Of a stretch of DNA of 64,000 bases, positions 34,446 through 42,113 are shown piece by piece. The DNA comes from Actinomadura rupiterrae (GTDB taxonomy: Bacteria > Actinomycetota > Actinomycetes > Streptosporangiales > Streptosporangiaceae): the NCBI RefSeq assembly GCF_024172125.1, contig NZ_JAMZEA010000014.1, positions 62,001 through 126,000 of the forward strand. The letters are read 5' to 3'. The notes beneath the pieces were generated by a model. The model was not told the origin of the DNA, did no database searches, and saw nothing but the letters and a program-made list of their open reading frames with translations. Numbering within the stretch: position 1 is the first letter of the stretch; every line of letters starts with the position of its first letter. A program made the position numbers and the translations under genes.

Positions 34446-35075
34446 CTAGATGTACCCCTCACGGATGGCGTAGGCGACGGCGTGCGCGCGGTTCCGCAGG
34501 TGCATCCTGCTCATCAGGCCGTGCAGGACGTTCTTGACGGTGCGCTCGGAGTAGGACAGCTTCGCGGCGATCTCGGCGGTGTCCATCCCCTCGGCGACCA
34601 GGCCCAGCACCTCCAGCTCGCGCTCGGCGAGCCCGGCGGAGGTGAAGCCCTGGGCGTGCAGGACGCCGCGCTGCAGCCGCCCGACCTGCTTCAGGAGCCG
34701 GCCGAGCAGGTCGGGCGGGAGGTCGGCGCTGCCGCGCGCGGCGGCCAGCACCGCGCGGGACAGCGCGTCGGCGCCCGCCTCGCGCCGCCACAGGATCGCG
34801 ACGACGCCGGCCTCCACCGCGTCCAGGAGCTGCGCCTCCTTGATGTCGGAGACGACCAGGACGGTCCGCGCCCGGCCGGTCCGGGAGGTGCGGCGCAGCA
34901 GGCCGCGCGCCGTGTCGTCCAGGGTGTCGGCGACGACGACGGTGACCTCCGCGTCGTCGTCGGCGGCGAGGTTCAGCTCGGGGCGGCCGCGCAGCCCGGA
35001 CGTGACGCCCGCCAGCGAGATCGGGTCGGGCGCGTGGACGGCCACGCGCACCGCCCCCACGGTCGTTGTGGTCAC
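34446..35075 (-). CDS. LuxR-family (NarL-like) regulator of the CIS locus
   Basis: The 209-residue protein has a receiver-like N-terminal domain without a convincing phospho-Asp triad (AVHAPDPISLAGVTSGLRGR, VVVADTLDDTARGLL) and a C-terminal LuxR helix-turn-helix (LAERELEVLGLVAEGMDTAE, IAAKLSYSERTVKNVLHGLM). It is therefore a likely phosphorylation-independent regulator. The GTG start overlaps the upstream membrane protein stop by 4 bp. Actinobacterial CIS loci often contain such a LuxR gene. That it controls this locus is inference from position. Confidence 0.85.
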   Translation of the reverse strand: MTTTTVGAVRVAVHAPDPISLAGVTSGLRGRPELNLAADDDAEVTVVVADTLDDTARGLLRRTSRTGRARTVLVVSDIKEAQLLDAVEAGVVAILWRREAGADALSRAVLAAARGSADLPPDLLGRLLKQVGRLQRGVLHAQGFTSAGLAERELEVLGLVAEGMDTAEIAAKLSYSERTVKNVLHGLMSRMHLRNRAHAVAYAIREGYI

Positions 35076-36550
35076 TTGGCGCTTCCCTTCTCGGCCGCGA
35101 CCGCCGCGCCCTGTTCGGACGGATCGGACGGTTCGGACGGCCCTGCGGCGGGCTTCGGCGCGCGGGGGTCCAGGGCGGGTTCGGCCCCCCGGACGGTCCC
35201 GTCGCCGCGGACGGACCAGCGCGTCCCGGATCCGGACACCTCGCCGAGCGCCACGATCGCGCCTCCGGCCGGGGCGTCGCGCGGTGCGCGCATGTCGTCG
35301 GCGACGAACACCACGCGTCCGCGTTCGGTGTCGTCCTCGGCCTCGGGGACCGGGCCGACGTCGACCGTCCCGACCGTCCGGATGCGCACGCCCGTGCTCC
35401 AGGGGCATCCGAGCAGCCCTTGGGCGATCGCCCGCGCACCCTTGCGGACGGCCGAGCGCGACCCGGCGAGCGACACCGGTCCGGGGACCGCGAGCAGGTT
35501 CACCCACGTCCCCGGCTCGACCGGCACGAGCAGCGGGAACGGCGCGGGCGCGTTCCGCACGTCGTCGGTCAGCTCGGTGATGTCGGTGACGGGCAGCCGC
35601 CAGCGCGTGCCGTCCACCGTGGACGCCCACGGTTGCGGCGCCTCGGCGTCCGGCTCGGCCAGGACGACCACCAGGTCACCGTCCCTGAGCGCCACGGCGC
35701 GGACGCGCGGCAGCGGCTTGCCGAGTTCGGCGCAGTCGACCGCCAGCAACCGGAGGCCGCGGTCGATCGCGCGCAGGTCGTCCGGCCCGACGGTCACCTT
35801 GATCGGACGGGCGACGGCGCCGCGCTTGCGCCGCGCGACCAGGAACCCCGCGACGAGGAAGGCGAGCAGCAGCACCGCTCCCACCGCGCCGGCGACGGCA
35901 GCGATAGTCCCGGACTTGTCCTTCTTGTCGTGGCCCGCCGGTCCGGTGGCCGCCACCTGAACCTTCCCGTCGCCTTGCGCGACCTGCGGCAACGGCAGGT
36001 TGGACGCGCTCGGCTGGGCGGCGGGCGGCAGGCTCGGCGCATCGCTCGGGGACGCGGTGTCCTGCGTGTCCTTCGGCTCCGGGCTGTGCGTTTTCTTCTT
36101 CTTGTGCGGGGCGCTCGGGCTGGTCTTGTGCGGGGGCGGCGCGTCCTTCGCGGTCGCTCCGCAGGCCGCGGTACGGCTCGGGTGGTACCGGATGCCGGTG
36201 ACCTGGCCGTCCGGAACGTGGTAGTTCCGCTGGCCGGGGCCCAGGCACGCGATCAACCCCTGGTAGGGCGAGTCGCGGTACAGGCCCATGTAGCCGTGGC
36301 CCCGGTTGACCGCCGAGCGCGTCCGGTCGTTCCACGCCTCCCCGGCCATGTCGTGGTCGTAGTCCGGGTTGTTGGTGGCCCAGAGGCCGTCCTGCTCCCC
36401 GTTGTCGCCGAACACGCACGACCAGCCGGGCGAGCACACCGAGAACGCCTCGGCGGGCGGACCGAGCATCCCCAGGACCACCGCCACGGCGGCCGCGACC
36501 ACGACCGACGCCTTCCACGACCTGCTCAACCCCGAGCCCCGTTGGTTCAC
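35072..36550 (-). CDS. Membrane protein with peptidase-inhibitor I36-like outer domain
   Basis: The product is 492 residues from GTG 36550 (502 from a TTG at 36580). A signal/anchor helix (SVVVAAAVAVVLGMLGPPA) leads into a Cys-containing beta domain (FSVCSPGWSCVFGDNGEQDG, DRTRSAVNRGHGYMGLYRDS) similar to peptidase inhibitor family I36/SMPI. After a Lys/Pro/Ser linker comes a second membrane helix (AAVAGAVGAVLLLAFLVAGF) and a cytoplasmic about 240-residue domain (VTVGPDDLRAIDRGLRLLAV; WVNLLAVPGPVSLAGSRSAV) that resembles inner domains of large actinobacterial LysM/BTAD proteins. It overlaps the LuxR gene by 4 bp, so a signalling link between envelope and CIS expression is plausible. The start codon and function are uncertain. 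Confidence 0.65.
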   Translation of the reverse strand: MNQRGSGLSRSWKASVVVAAAVAVVLGMLGPPAEAFSVCSPGWSCVFGDNGEQDGLWATNNPDYDHDMAGEAWNDRTRSAVNRGHGYMGLYRDSPYQGLIACLGPGQRNYHVPDGQVTGIRYHPSRTAACGATAKDAPPPHKTSPSAPHKKKKTHSPEPKDTQDTASPSDAPSLPPAAQPSASNLPLPQVAQGDGKVQVAATGPAGHDKKDKSGTIAAVAGAVGAVLLLAFLVAGFLVARRKRGAVARPIKVTVGPDDLRAIDRGLRLLAVDCAELGKPLPRVRAVALRDGDLVVVLAEPDAEAPQPWASTVDGTRWRLPVTDITELTDDVRNAPAPFPLLVPVEPGTWVNLLAVPGPVSLAGSRSAVRKGARAIAQGLLGCPWSTGVRIRTVGTVDVGPVPEAEDDTERGRVVFVADDMRAPRDAPAGGAIVALGEVSGSGTRWSVRGDGTVRGAEPALDPRAPKPAAGPSEPSDPSEQGAAVAAEKGSAK

Positions 36551-36662
36551 CCGGACAGTCTTGAGGGCACTGATCAACAACCGATAAGCAACCCATCACC
36601 GCCCGATCGCCCCATCACGCGTGCCCTCCCGCCCCCAAGGCCCGGGCGGCGGGGGCAGGGCG

Positions 36663-37277
36663 TCAGCGGCGAGGGTCCGTGCTCCAGCGGGTGTCGAGGG
36701 AGGCGTGCCGGAGCTTGCCCACCAGGCTCACGTGCAGCGTGCGCGGGGTGTCGTCGTCCGGGTCCTTGGTGATCGAGAGCGTGCTGTGCCGCACCGACAG
36801 CTCGTTGGCGTCCACCGTCATGCCCGGCGCGAGGGTCAGAGCCACCTTCCCGCCCTGCACCTTCAGGTCGATGAGCAGCTCGGGCGCGCCGTACACCGCC
36901 TCGGACAGGTCCAGCGTCACCTTGCTCCACGCGGTGCGCACGTCCAGCCGGTGCGGCAGCGTCCACCGGCCCTCGCGCCGCGCCGAGCCGTGATGCTCCT
37001 TGATGACGAGCCGTTCGGGCTGCGTCCAGTCGGACGGCATCGCAAGCGCTCCGCCTGGGCTTTGCGCGAGGGGCCGGAGTTCCGGGACGACCAGGTCGGT
37101 GATGAGCGGGGTCAGCGCATCGAGGGTGCGGGCGGTCAGCGCGGCGTCCAGGCGCTCGCCGAACTCGTCCGGGTCGAGGCGGCCGTCCCCGACGGCGGCG
37201 CGCAGCAGTTCGATCGTCCTGTCGCGGTCCGCGTCGGACGCGCGCAGCGCTGGGGTACTCGGCGACGATGCCGACAT
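36663..37277 (-). CDS. DUF1707 SHOCT-like domain protein
   Basis: The 204-residue protein has an N-terminal DUF1707 motif (LRASDADRDRTIELLRAAVG, DGRLDPDEFGERLDAALTAR, DALTPLITDL) followed by a beta-rich domain (RLDVRTAWSKVTLDLSEAVY, LKVQGGKVALTLAPGMTVDA) like the toast_rack/DUF2154 region of LiaF-type envelope-stress proteins. Two adjacent ATGs exist. GAGGAGG is better spaced to 37277 than to 37280. It has no clear operon partner: the ABC permease lies 112 bp upstream, across an 18-bp repeat array. Confidence 0.82.
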   Translation of the reverse strand: MSASSPSTPALRASDADRDRTIELLRAAVGDGRLDPDEFGERLDAALTARTLDALTPLITDLVVPELRPLAQSPGGALAMPSDWTQPERLVIKEHHGSARREGRWTLPHRLDVRTAWSKVTLDLSEAVYGAPELLIDLKVQGGKVALTLAPGMTVDANELSVRHSTLSITKDPDDDTPRTLHVSLVGKLRHASLDTRWSTDPRR

Positions 37278-37299
37278 CATGCCTCCTCGGCGGGCTGGA

Positions 37300-37389
37300 G
37301 TTGCCGACCGGTCGTTGGTTGCCGACCGGTCGTTGGTTGCTGGCCGGTCGTTAGCTGCTGACCGGTCGTTGGTTGCTGACCGGTCGTTT
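37300..37389. repeat. Five 18-bp tandem repeats with palindromic core
   Basis: Units at 37300, 37318, 37336, 37354 and 37372 have the form GYTGCYGACCGGTCGTTG. Four of the five contain the palindrome GACCGGTC (CGACCGGTCG in units 1 and 2). The last unit abuts the ABC permease stop codon, and the array fills most of the 111-bp spacer to the DUF1707 gene. Confidence 0.85.
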
Positions 37390-38150
37390 CAGCTGGTCTT
37401 GCGGCGGTAGGTGGCCATGGCGGCGGCGTACGCGACGACGAGGATGCCGGCGCACCAGGCGAGGGCCGTCCAGATGCCGGTGTGGACGGGCTGCTGCGCG
37501 AACAGGTCGCGGATCGCGTTGACGATGGACGTCACGGGCTGGTGCTCGGCGAACGCGCGCACCGGGCCGGGCATGGTGTCGGTCGGCACGAACGCCGAGC
37601 TGATGAACGGGAGGAAGACGATCGGGTAGGAGAACGCGCCGGCGCCGTCGGGGGTCTTGGCGGTGAGTCCGGGGAGGACGGCGAGCCAGGTCAGCGCCAG
37701 GGTGAACACGGCGAGGATGCCGATGACCGCGAGCCAGGCCAGCACCCCCGCCCCGGTGCGGAAGCCCATGAGGACGGCGACGAGCACGACCAGCGCGAGC
37801 GAGACCATGTTGGAGACCAGCGAGGTCAGCACGTGCGCCCACAGCACGCTGGAGCGCGTGATCGGCATCGACTGGAACCGCTCGAACAGCCCGCTCTTCA
37901 GGTCGGTGAAGAGCCGGAACGCGGTGTAGGAGATGCCCATCCCGACCGTGATGAGCAGGATGCCGGGCAGCAGGTAGTTCACGTAGTGCTTCGACCCGGT
38001 GTGGATCGCGCCGCCGAAAACGTAGACGAACACCAGCATGAGCAGGATCGGCGTGATCGCGACCGTGAGGATCGTGTCCAGGCTGCGGGTCACGTGGCGC
38101 ATCGTCCGGCCGGTGAGCAGGACGGTGTCGCCGAAGAATCGTGTGGTCAT
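37389..38150 (-). CDS. ABC-2 type permease (DrrB-like)
   Basis: This is a 253-residue permease with about six membrane segments (TVAITPILLMLVFVYVFGGA, LLPGILLITVGMGISYTAF, VSLALVVLVAVLMGF, WLAVIGILAVFTLALTWLAV, IWTALAWCAGILVVAYAAAM) and the ABC-2 signature region FERFQSMPITRSSVLWAHVL. It pairs with the ATPase gene upstream, with a 4-bp ATGA overlap. The DrrAB type exports hydrophobic drugs such as anthracyclines. The substrate here is unknown. Confidence 0.92.
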   Translation of the reverse strand: MTTRFFGDTVLLTGRTMRHVTRSLDTILTVAITPILLMLVFVYVFGGAIHTGSKHYVNYLLPGILLITVGMGISYTAFRLFTDLKSGLFERFQSMPITRSSVLWAHVLTSLVSNMVSLALVVLVAVLMGFRTGAGVLAWLAVIGILAVFTLALTWLAVLPGLTAKTPDGAGAFSYPIVFLPFISSAFVPTDTMPGPVRAFAEHQPVTSIVNAIRDLFAQQPVHTGIWTALAWCAGILVVAYAAAMATYRRKTS

Positions 38151-38950
38151 CGTTGTTCCCCGGGGGTGGGTGCCGTGGTCGGTGCGTCCGCCGCGCCGGA
38201 GTGGTGGCCGATGACGGCGAGGAAGACCTCTTCGAGCGACGGCTGCTTCTCGACGTACTCGGCCTTGGCGGGCGGGAGGAGTCGTTTCAGCTGCTCAAGG
38301 GTGCCGTCCGCGATGATCCGCCCCTGGTGGAGGATCGCGATGCGGTCGGCGAGGTGCTCGGCCTCGTCCAGGTGCTGGGTGGTGAGCAGGACGGTCTTCC
38401 CCTGCCCGGCCAGCTCCTTGACGCTGTTCCAGACCTCGACGCGCGACTGGGGGTCGAGGCCGGTGGTCGGCTCGTCCAGGAAGATGACCGGCGGGTCGCC
38501 GATGAGGCTCATGGCGATGTCGAGGCGGCGCCGCATGCCGCCGGAGTACGTCCCGACCCGCCGTCCCGCCGCATCGGTGAGCTGGAAGCGGTCCAGCAGG
38601 TCGTCGGCGACCCTGGCCGCGTCCTTCACGCGCCGCAGCCGCGCGACGAGCACGAGGTTCTCGCGTCCGGTGAGGATCTCGTCGACGGCCGCGAACTGCC
38701 CGGTGAGGCTGATCGCCTCCCGCACGTCCGCCGCCTGCGCGAGGACGTCGAACCCGCCGACGGCGGCCGTCCCGGCGTCGGGTCTGAGCAGCGTCGAGAG
38801 GATCCGCACGACGGTCGTCTTGCCCGCGCCGTTGGAGCCGAGCAGGGCGAACACGCTGCCGGACGCCACGCTGAAGTCGACTCCGCGCAGCACGTGCAGG
38901 TCCTTGTAGGACTTCTCAAGCCCCTGGACCCGGATCGCTTCCGTCGTCAT
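38147..38950 (-). CDS. ABC transporter ATPase (DrrA-like, daunorubicin-resistance type)
   Basis: The 267-residue ATPase has Walker A GSNGAGKTT, Q-loop LTGQFAAVDEILTGRENL, signature YSGGMRRRLDIAMSL, Walker B VIFLDEPTTGLDP and H-loop TQHLDEAEHLADRI. A C-terminal extension matches the DrrA family. It lies in an operon DUF2089 - small membrane protein - SHOCT-like - ATPase - permease, with 4-bp overlaps on both sides. The operon looks like a regulated multidrug exporter. Confidence 0.95.
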   Translation of the reverse strand: MTTEAIRVQGLEKSYKDLHVLRGVDFSVASGSVFALLGSNGAGKTTVVRILSTLLRPDAGTAAVGGFDVLAQAADVREAISLTGQFAAVDEILTGRENLVLVARLRRVKDAARVADDLLDRFQLTDAAGRRVGTYSGGMRRRLDIAMSLIGDPPVIFLDEPTTGLDPQSRVEVWNSVKELAGQGKTVLLTTQHLDEAEHLADRIAILHQGRIIADGTLEQLKRLLPPAKAEYVEKQPSLEEVFLAVIGHHSGAADAPTTAPTPGEQR

Positions 38951-39378
38951 TCGCAGAACACCTTGACCTTCGAGCCGGGCTCGTCCACGTCCACGATCAC
39001 GTCGCCGAGGTGCTCGATGAGGTCCTCCAGGTGCTGCGGCTTCAGCTCGGTGAGGTCGATCGGCACGCCGGCCTTGTCCAGCTCCGCGTTCGCCTTCTCC
39101 AGCGCCTGCGGCGGGACGAGGCTCGCGAGCCGGACACCGGCCCGCAGCAGCTGGATCGGGACGCGGATGTTGATCCGGGTCGGCCCTCCGGACGCCTCGT
39201 CCTCGGCGTTCACGACCACGCGTATGTACTTGGGCCGTCCGGCCGCGGCCGGACGGGCCTCGGCCACCGGCGCCGGCTGCGCGCGTTCGAGGGCGACGAG
39301 CAGCCGCTCGGCCTCGTCCGCGGTGATCTTGCCGTCGGCCAGCATCTCCAGGATCTGGCGGCGCTGCTCGCTCGTCAC
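38947..39378 (-). CDS. SHOCT-like domain protein of the exporter operon
   Basis: The 143-residue protein opens with a SHOCT-like segment (RRQILEMLADGKITADEAER, LLVALE) and continues with IRVVVNAEDEASGGPTRINI, RVPIQLLRAGVRLASLVPPQ, a layout seen in YvlB/LiaX-type and DUF2089-partner proteins. It probably senses or transmits envelope stress to the operon regulator. It overlaps the ATPase gene by 4 bp. Confidence 0.82.
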   Translation of the reverse strand: MTSEQRRQILEMLADGKITADEAERLLVALERAQPAPVAEARPAAAGRPKYIRVVVNAEDEASGGPTRINIRVPIQLLRAGVRLASLVPPQALEKANAELDKAGVPIDLTELKPQHLEDLIEHLGDVIVDVDEPGSKVKVFCE

Positions 39379-39388
39379 TGCTCTTCCC

Positions 39389-39649
39389 TCATCTGACGCT
39401 CACCAGCACGGCCGTCCGGCCCTGCTCCATCTCGAACCGGGTGCCGGGCAGCGCCCGGAGCACCTGCCAAACGGCGCGCAGCACGCCCATCGGACGCATC
39501 CGGTACACCCGGCACGCGACCAACCCGGCGACGACCCCGACCACCAGCAGCGGCGACAGGACCAGCGCGACCGGCACGACCGGGACGTACAGCCGCATCC
39601 AGCGCCCGCTCCGCCTCCGGTGCCGCACCGTGACCAGTTGCGGGATCAC
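39389..39649 (-). CDS. Small basic membrane protein of the exporter operon
   Basis: The 86-residue protein has a basic N-terminus (VRHRRRSGRWMR), a single long hydrophobic segment (VPVVPVALVLSPLLVVGVVA) and a short cytoplasmic tail. No family is recognised. The GTG at 39649 overlaps the DUF2089 stop by 4 bp, and the SHOCT-like gene follows after 10 bp, so it is translated as part of the same unit. It may help the SHOCT-like protein associate with the membrane. That is speculation from context. Confidence 0.7.
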   Translation of the reverse strand: MIPQLVTVRHRRRSGRWMRLYVPVVPVALVLSPLLVVGVVAGLVACRVYRMRPMGVLRAVWQVLRALPGTRFEMEQGRTAVLVSVR

Positions 39650-40008
39650 CCCGACCCCTCCAGCTCGGCCAGCGCCTCCTGGACGTCGATCTCGCCCCGC
39701 TGCAGCCGGTCGACCACGTCGGACGCGCTGGGCCCCGGATCGTCCTCGACGAACTCCAGCCCCGCCGCGATCCGGTTCAGGCGCGCCTTGACCGTCGGGT
39801 AGCTCACCCCGAAGATCCGCTCCATCGCCTTGATCGACCCGTGCTGCCGCACGAACGCGGCGACGAACACCTGGTCGTCCACCCCGAGCCGGGCCAGCTG
39901 CGGCGGCTCGAACTCCCCCTCGATCGCCACCCCGCCGTCCACGAGCCGAACCCGCTCCACCACGAACTCCCGCCCCCGGGTGAGATCCGTCAACTCCTGC
40001 CAGTCCAA
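39646..40008 (-). CDS. DUF2089 domain regulator
   Basis: The 120-residue protein has the DUF2089 pattern: FVVERVRLVDGGVAIEGEFE, PPQLARLGVDDQVFVAAFVR, then a helix-turn-helix-like SIKAMERIFGVSYPTVKARL followed by SASDVVDRLQRGEIDVQEAL. The helix-turn-helix suggests a DNA-binding autoregulator of the exporter operon. The start is a TTG (40008) preceded by GAGGGGG. No in-frame ATG or GTG lies upstream. Confidence 0.82.
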   Translation of the reverse strand: MDWQELTDLTRGREFVVERVRLVDGGVAIEGEFEPPQLARLGVDDQVFVAAFVRQHGSIKAMERIFGVSYPTVKARLNRIAAGLEFVEDDPGPSASDVVDRLQRGEIDVQEALAELEGSG

Positions 40009-40042
40009 CCAAGCCCCCTCACGACCTCACAACCTCTGACCC

Positions 40043-40077
40043 ATCAAGTTCTACCTTGATTTTCTCAACTCAGTCAA
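40043..40077 (-). promoter_or_regulatory. Promoter and overlapping operator of the DUF2089-ABC operon
   Basis: On the minus strand TTGACT (40077-40072) and TAGAAC (40053-40048) are 18 bp apart. An inverted repeat ATCAAG-N6-CTTGAT (40043-40060) covers the -10 box, as expected for an autorepressed operon. The surrounding about 90 bp is clearly AT-richer than the genome average. Confidence 0.55.
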
Positions 40078-40241
40078 CGCCAACCCTTAATTTTTTCAAT
40101 CCCCACCTTCAGTAATCCAACCCAGCCTCGGAGTCGCGACGCGCATGCACTGGGGCGCTGTAGCGGGGTGGGACGCGTCCGCTGCGGGGAGGGGCCGGGG
40201 GGCTGGCTTGGGGCGGGCGCGCGCCGGACGGGGGTGGGGAG

Positions 40242-41411
40242 TTAGGGGTGGGGCGGGGCGAAGGGGGCGGGGGTGGTGAAGGCGTGATGGGTGAAGTTCT
40301 GGGCTATGCGGTGGTGGGCTGCGGTGTCGGGGTGGAGGGCGTCGGGCAGGGGGAACTCGGCGTGGTCCTTCTCGCCGTAGAGGGTGCGGCCGTCGAGGTA
40401 GTGGAGGTTGGGGTCGTCCGACGAGCGTTGCTGGACGATTCGGGCGAGTTCGTCGCGGATGATGTTGAGGGTGAGGCGGCCGGCGGCGCGGTCGGCGGGG
40501 TCGCCGGTGGCCTTGAAGCGCAGGGTCTCGCCGTCGAAGTCGGGGGCCAGCGGGCCGGGGGTGTCCTCCTGCACCGGGCACAGGATGGGCGAGACGACCA
40601 GGAGCGGCGTCCTCGGGTGGCCCTCGCGGAGGGTGTCGAGGAAGCCGTGGACGGCCGGGACGAAGGCGCGCCGGCGCATCACGTCGCCGTTGACGATGTT
40701 GATGCCGATCTTGAGGCTGATCAGGTCGGCGGGGGTGTCGCGCATCGTCCGGGCGGTGAACGGGTCGAGCATGGCGCTGCCGCCGAAGCCGAGGTTGACC
40801 AGCTCGACGCCGGCCTGCAGCGCGGCGAGGGCGGGCCAGATGGCGGTCGGGTGGGTGGCGTTCGAGCCGCTGCTGATGGAGCTGCCGTGGTGCAGCCACA
40901 CGCGGCGTCCGGACGGCGCCGGTTCGGTCGGGGCGTTCGTGCGCAGGACGACCAGCTCGGTGATCTCGGTGTGCGGCAGCCAGATCTCGATGGACTTGTC
41001 GCCCGCGGGCAGGTCATGGAAGCGGGCGGTACCGACCGGGCCCTCAACGAGTTCGGCGGCGCCGGTGAACATGTCGGTGATCGTTCGGACGTTCCCGCCG
41101 GTCACGGTGGTCTGGGCGGCGAGGTCTCCGTCGATGAGCAGGTCGTACACGCCGTCCGGCGGGGTGGGGAGCCCTCGGTAGGCGCGCTTGGTGGGCAGCG
41201 TGTCCAGCTCGATGGCCGTGGCGCTGGTGCGGAAGGCCAGCCGGACGCCGGACGGGAGGGCCTCGGCGCCGGCGAGCTGGGCGTCGGGGATCTGGCGGCG
41301 GGCCCAGGCGGGCAGCCGGTGCGGCAGGACGCCGTGCTCGGTCGTTTCGAGATCGAGGAACCCGCGCAGGATGTCCGCGGTGATGGGCGTGGTGATCCAG
41401 TCGGTGCTCAT
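40242..41411 (-). CDS. SGNH/GDSL-type hydrolase
   Basis: The 389-residue protein has an N-terminal beta-rich domain (about 1-160) and a C-terminal SGNH esterase domain. The nucleophile block is VWLHHGSSISSGSNATHP, the Gly block NLGFGGSAMLDPFTARTM, the Asn-like block KIGINIVNGDVMRRRAF, and the catalytic Asp-His near LPDALHPDTAAHHRIAQNF. It lacks a signal peptide, so it is probably cytoplasmic. It is co-transcribed with the TetR gene upstream (4-bp ATGA overlap) and is probably under its control. The substrate is likely an ester of a sugar or a small acyl compound. Confidence 0.85.
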   Translation of the reverse strand: MSTDWITTPITADILRGFLDLETTEHGVLPHRLPAWARRQIPDAQLAGAEALPSGVRLAFRTSATAIELDTLPTKRAYRGLPTPPDGVYDLLIDGDLAAQTTVTGGNVRTITDMFTGAAELVEGPVGTARFHDLPAGDKSIEIWLPHTEITELVVLRTNAPTEPAPSGRRVWLHHGSSISSGSNATHPTAIWPALAALQAGVELVNLGFGGSAMLDPFTARTMRDTPADLISLKIGINIVNGDVMRRRAFVPAVHGFLDTLREGHPRTPLLVVSPILCPVQEDTPGPLAPDFDGETLRFKATGDPADRAAGRLTLNIIRDELARIVQQRSSDDPNLHYLDGRTLYGEKDHAEFPLPDALHPDTAAHHRIAQNFTHHAFTTPAPFAPPHP

Positions 41412-42010
41412 CGTCCGTCCTTCGGCGTTCGTGCGGCCGCGCGGGGCGTGGCCTGGTTGCGGAGCAGGGCGTCGAGGGAGTCGACGATCCAGTCCCAGGA
41501 CTCCTGGGAGTCGACGGCGGTGTGGCTGAACCCGCCGGCCGCCTCCAGGCTGATGTAGCCGTGGAAGACGCTGCCCAGCATCCGGACGGCGTGGGTCTGC
41601 GCCGGTTCCGCCAGGTCGTAGCCGCGCAGGATCGCGCGCGTCATCTGCGCGTGCCTGACTCCGGCGCTGGCCGCCGCCGTCTCCGGGTCGAGCCGGAGCC
41701 GAGCGGCGTCGTACCGTCCGGGATGCTCGCTCGCGTAGGTCCGGTAGGCGTCGGCGAACGCGGCGAGGGCGTCCTTGCCGGCGCGTCCGGCCACGGCGTC
41801 GGCGACCCGGTCGGCGAGCTCTTCGAGGGCGAGGAGCGCGATCCGGGTCCTCAGCTCGTCGGAGTTCTTCAGGTGCGAGTACAGGCTCGCGACCTTCACA
41901 TCGAACCGCCGCGCGACCGCGGACACCGTCACCTGCTCGAACCCGACCTCATCGGCCAGCTCCGCCCCGGCCCGGGTCAGCAGCTCGGGTGTGAGTCCTG
42001 CTCTAACCAT
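41408..42010 (-). CDS. TetR-family regulator with WHG domain
   Basis: The 200-residue protein has a TetR helix-turn-helix (LTRAGAELADEVGFEQVTVS, AVARRFDVKVASLYSHLKNS) and a C-terminal domain of the TetR_C WHG type (YRTYASEHPGRYDAARL). It overlaps the SGNH hydrolase start by 4 bp and probably represses this operon. The inverted repeats at 42025-42063 lie just upstream. Confidence 0.88.
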   Translation of the reverse strand: MVRAGLTPELLTRAGAELADEVGFEQVTVSAVARRFDVKVASLYSHLKNSDELRTRIALLALEELADRVADAVAGRAGKDALAAFADAYRTYASEHPGRYDAARLRLDPETAAASAGVRHAQMTRAILRGYDLAEPAQTHAVRMLGSVFHGYISLEAAGGFSHTAVDSQESWDWIVDSLDALLRNQATPRAAARTPKDGR

Positions 42011-42024
42011 AACCCTCTCTCCTT

Positions 42025-42063
42025 CTAGCTACAGCTAGTATGTGTCTACCTAAAGCTTTTAGG
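42025..42063. promoter_or_regulatory. Candidate TetR operators
   Basis: Two inverted repeats lie 15-53 bp before the TetR ATG: CTAGCT-AC-AGCTAG (42025-42038) and CCTAAA-GCT-TTTAGG (42049-42063). They also lie 51-89 bp upstream of the divergent DUF4132 gene, so both directions could be regulated. Confidence 0.5.
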
Positions 42064-42113
42064 CAAATCGGCGGTTCGCCGACTTGTCGGGGCTCGCTGG
42101 CAGGATCACGGCC

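Noticed and set aside
12942..36550. Prophage
   Set aside because: Only tail-type genes are present, with CIS-specific DUF4255, AAA+ ATPase and DUF4157 genes. There is no capsid, terminase, portal, integrase or lysis gene.
37300..37389. CRISPR array
   Set aside because: The 18-bp units are directly adjacent without spacers, and no cas genes are present.
40248..41558. Long plus-strand open frame (436 codons) opposite the SGNH hydrolase and TetR genes
   Set aside because: It is the antisense of well-recognised proteins. Its Val/Gly/Asp/Arg-rich product has no domain, which is the usual result of high GC at third positions.
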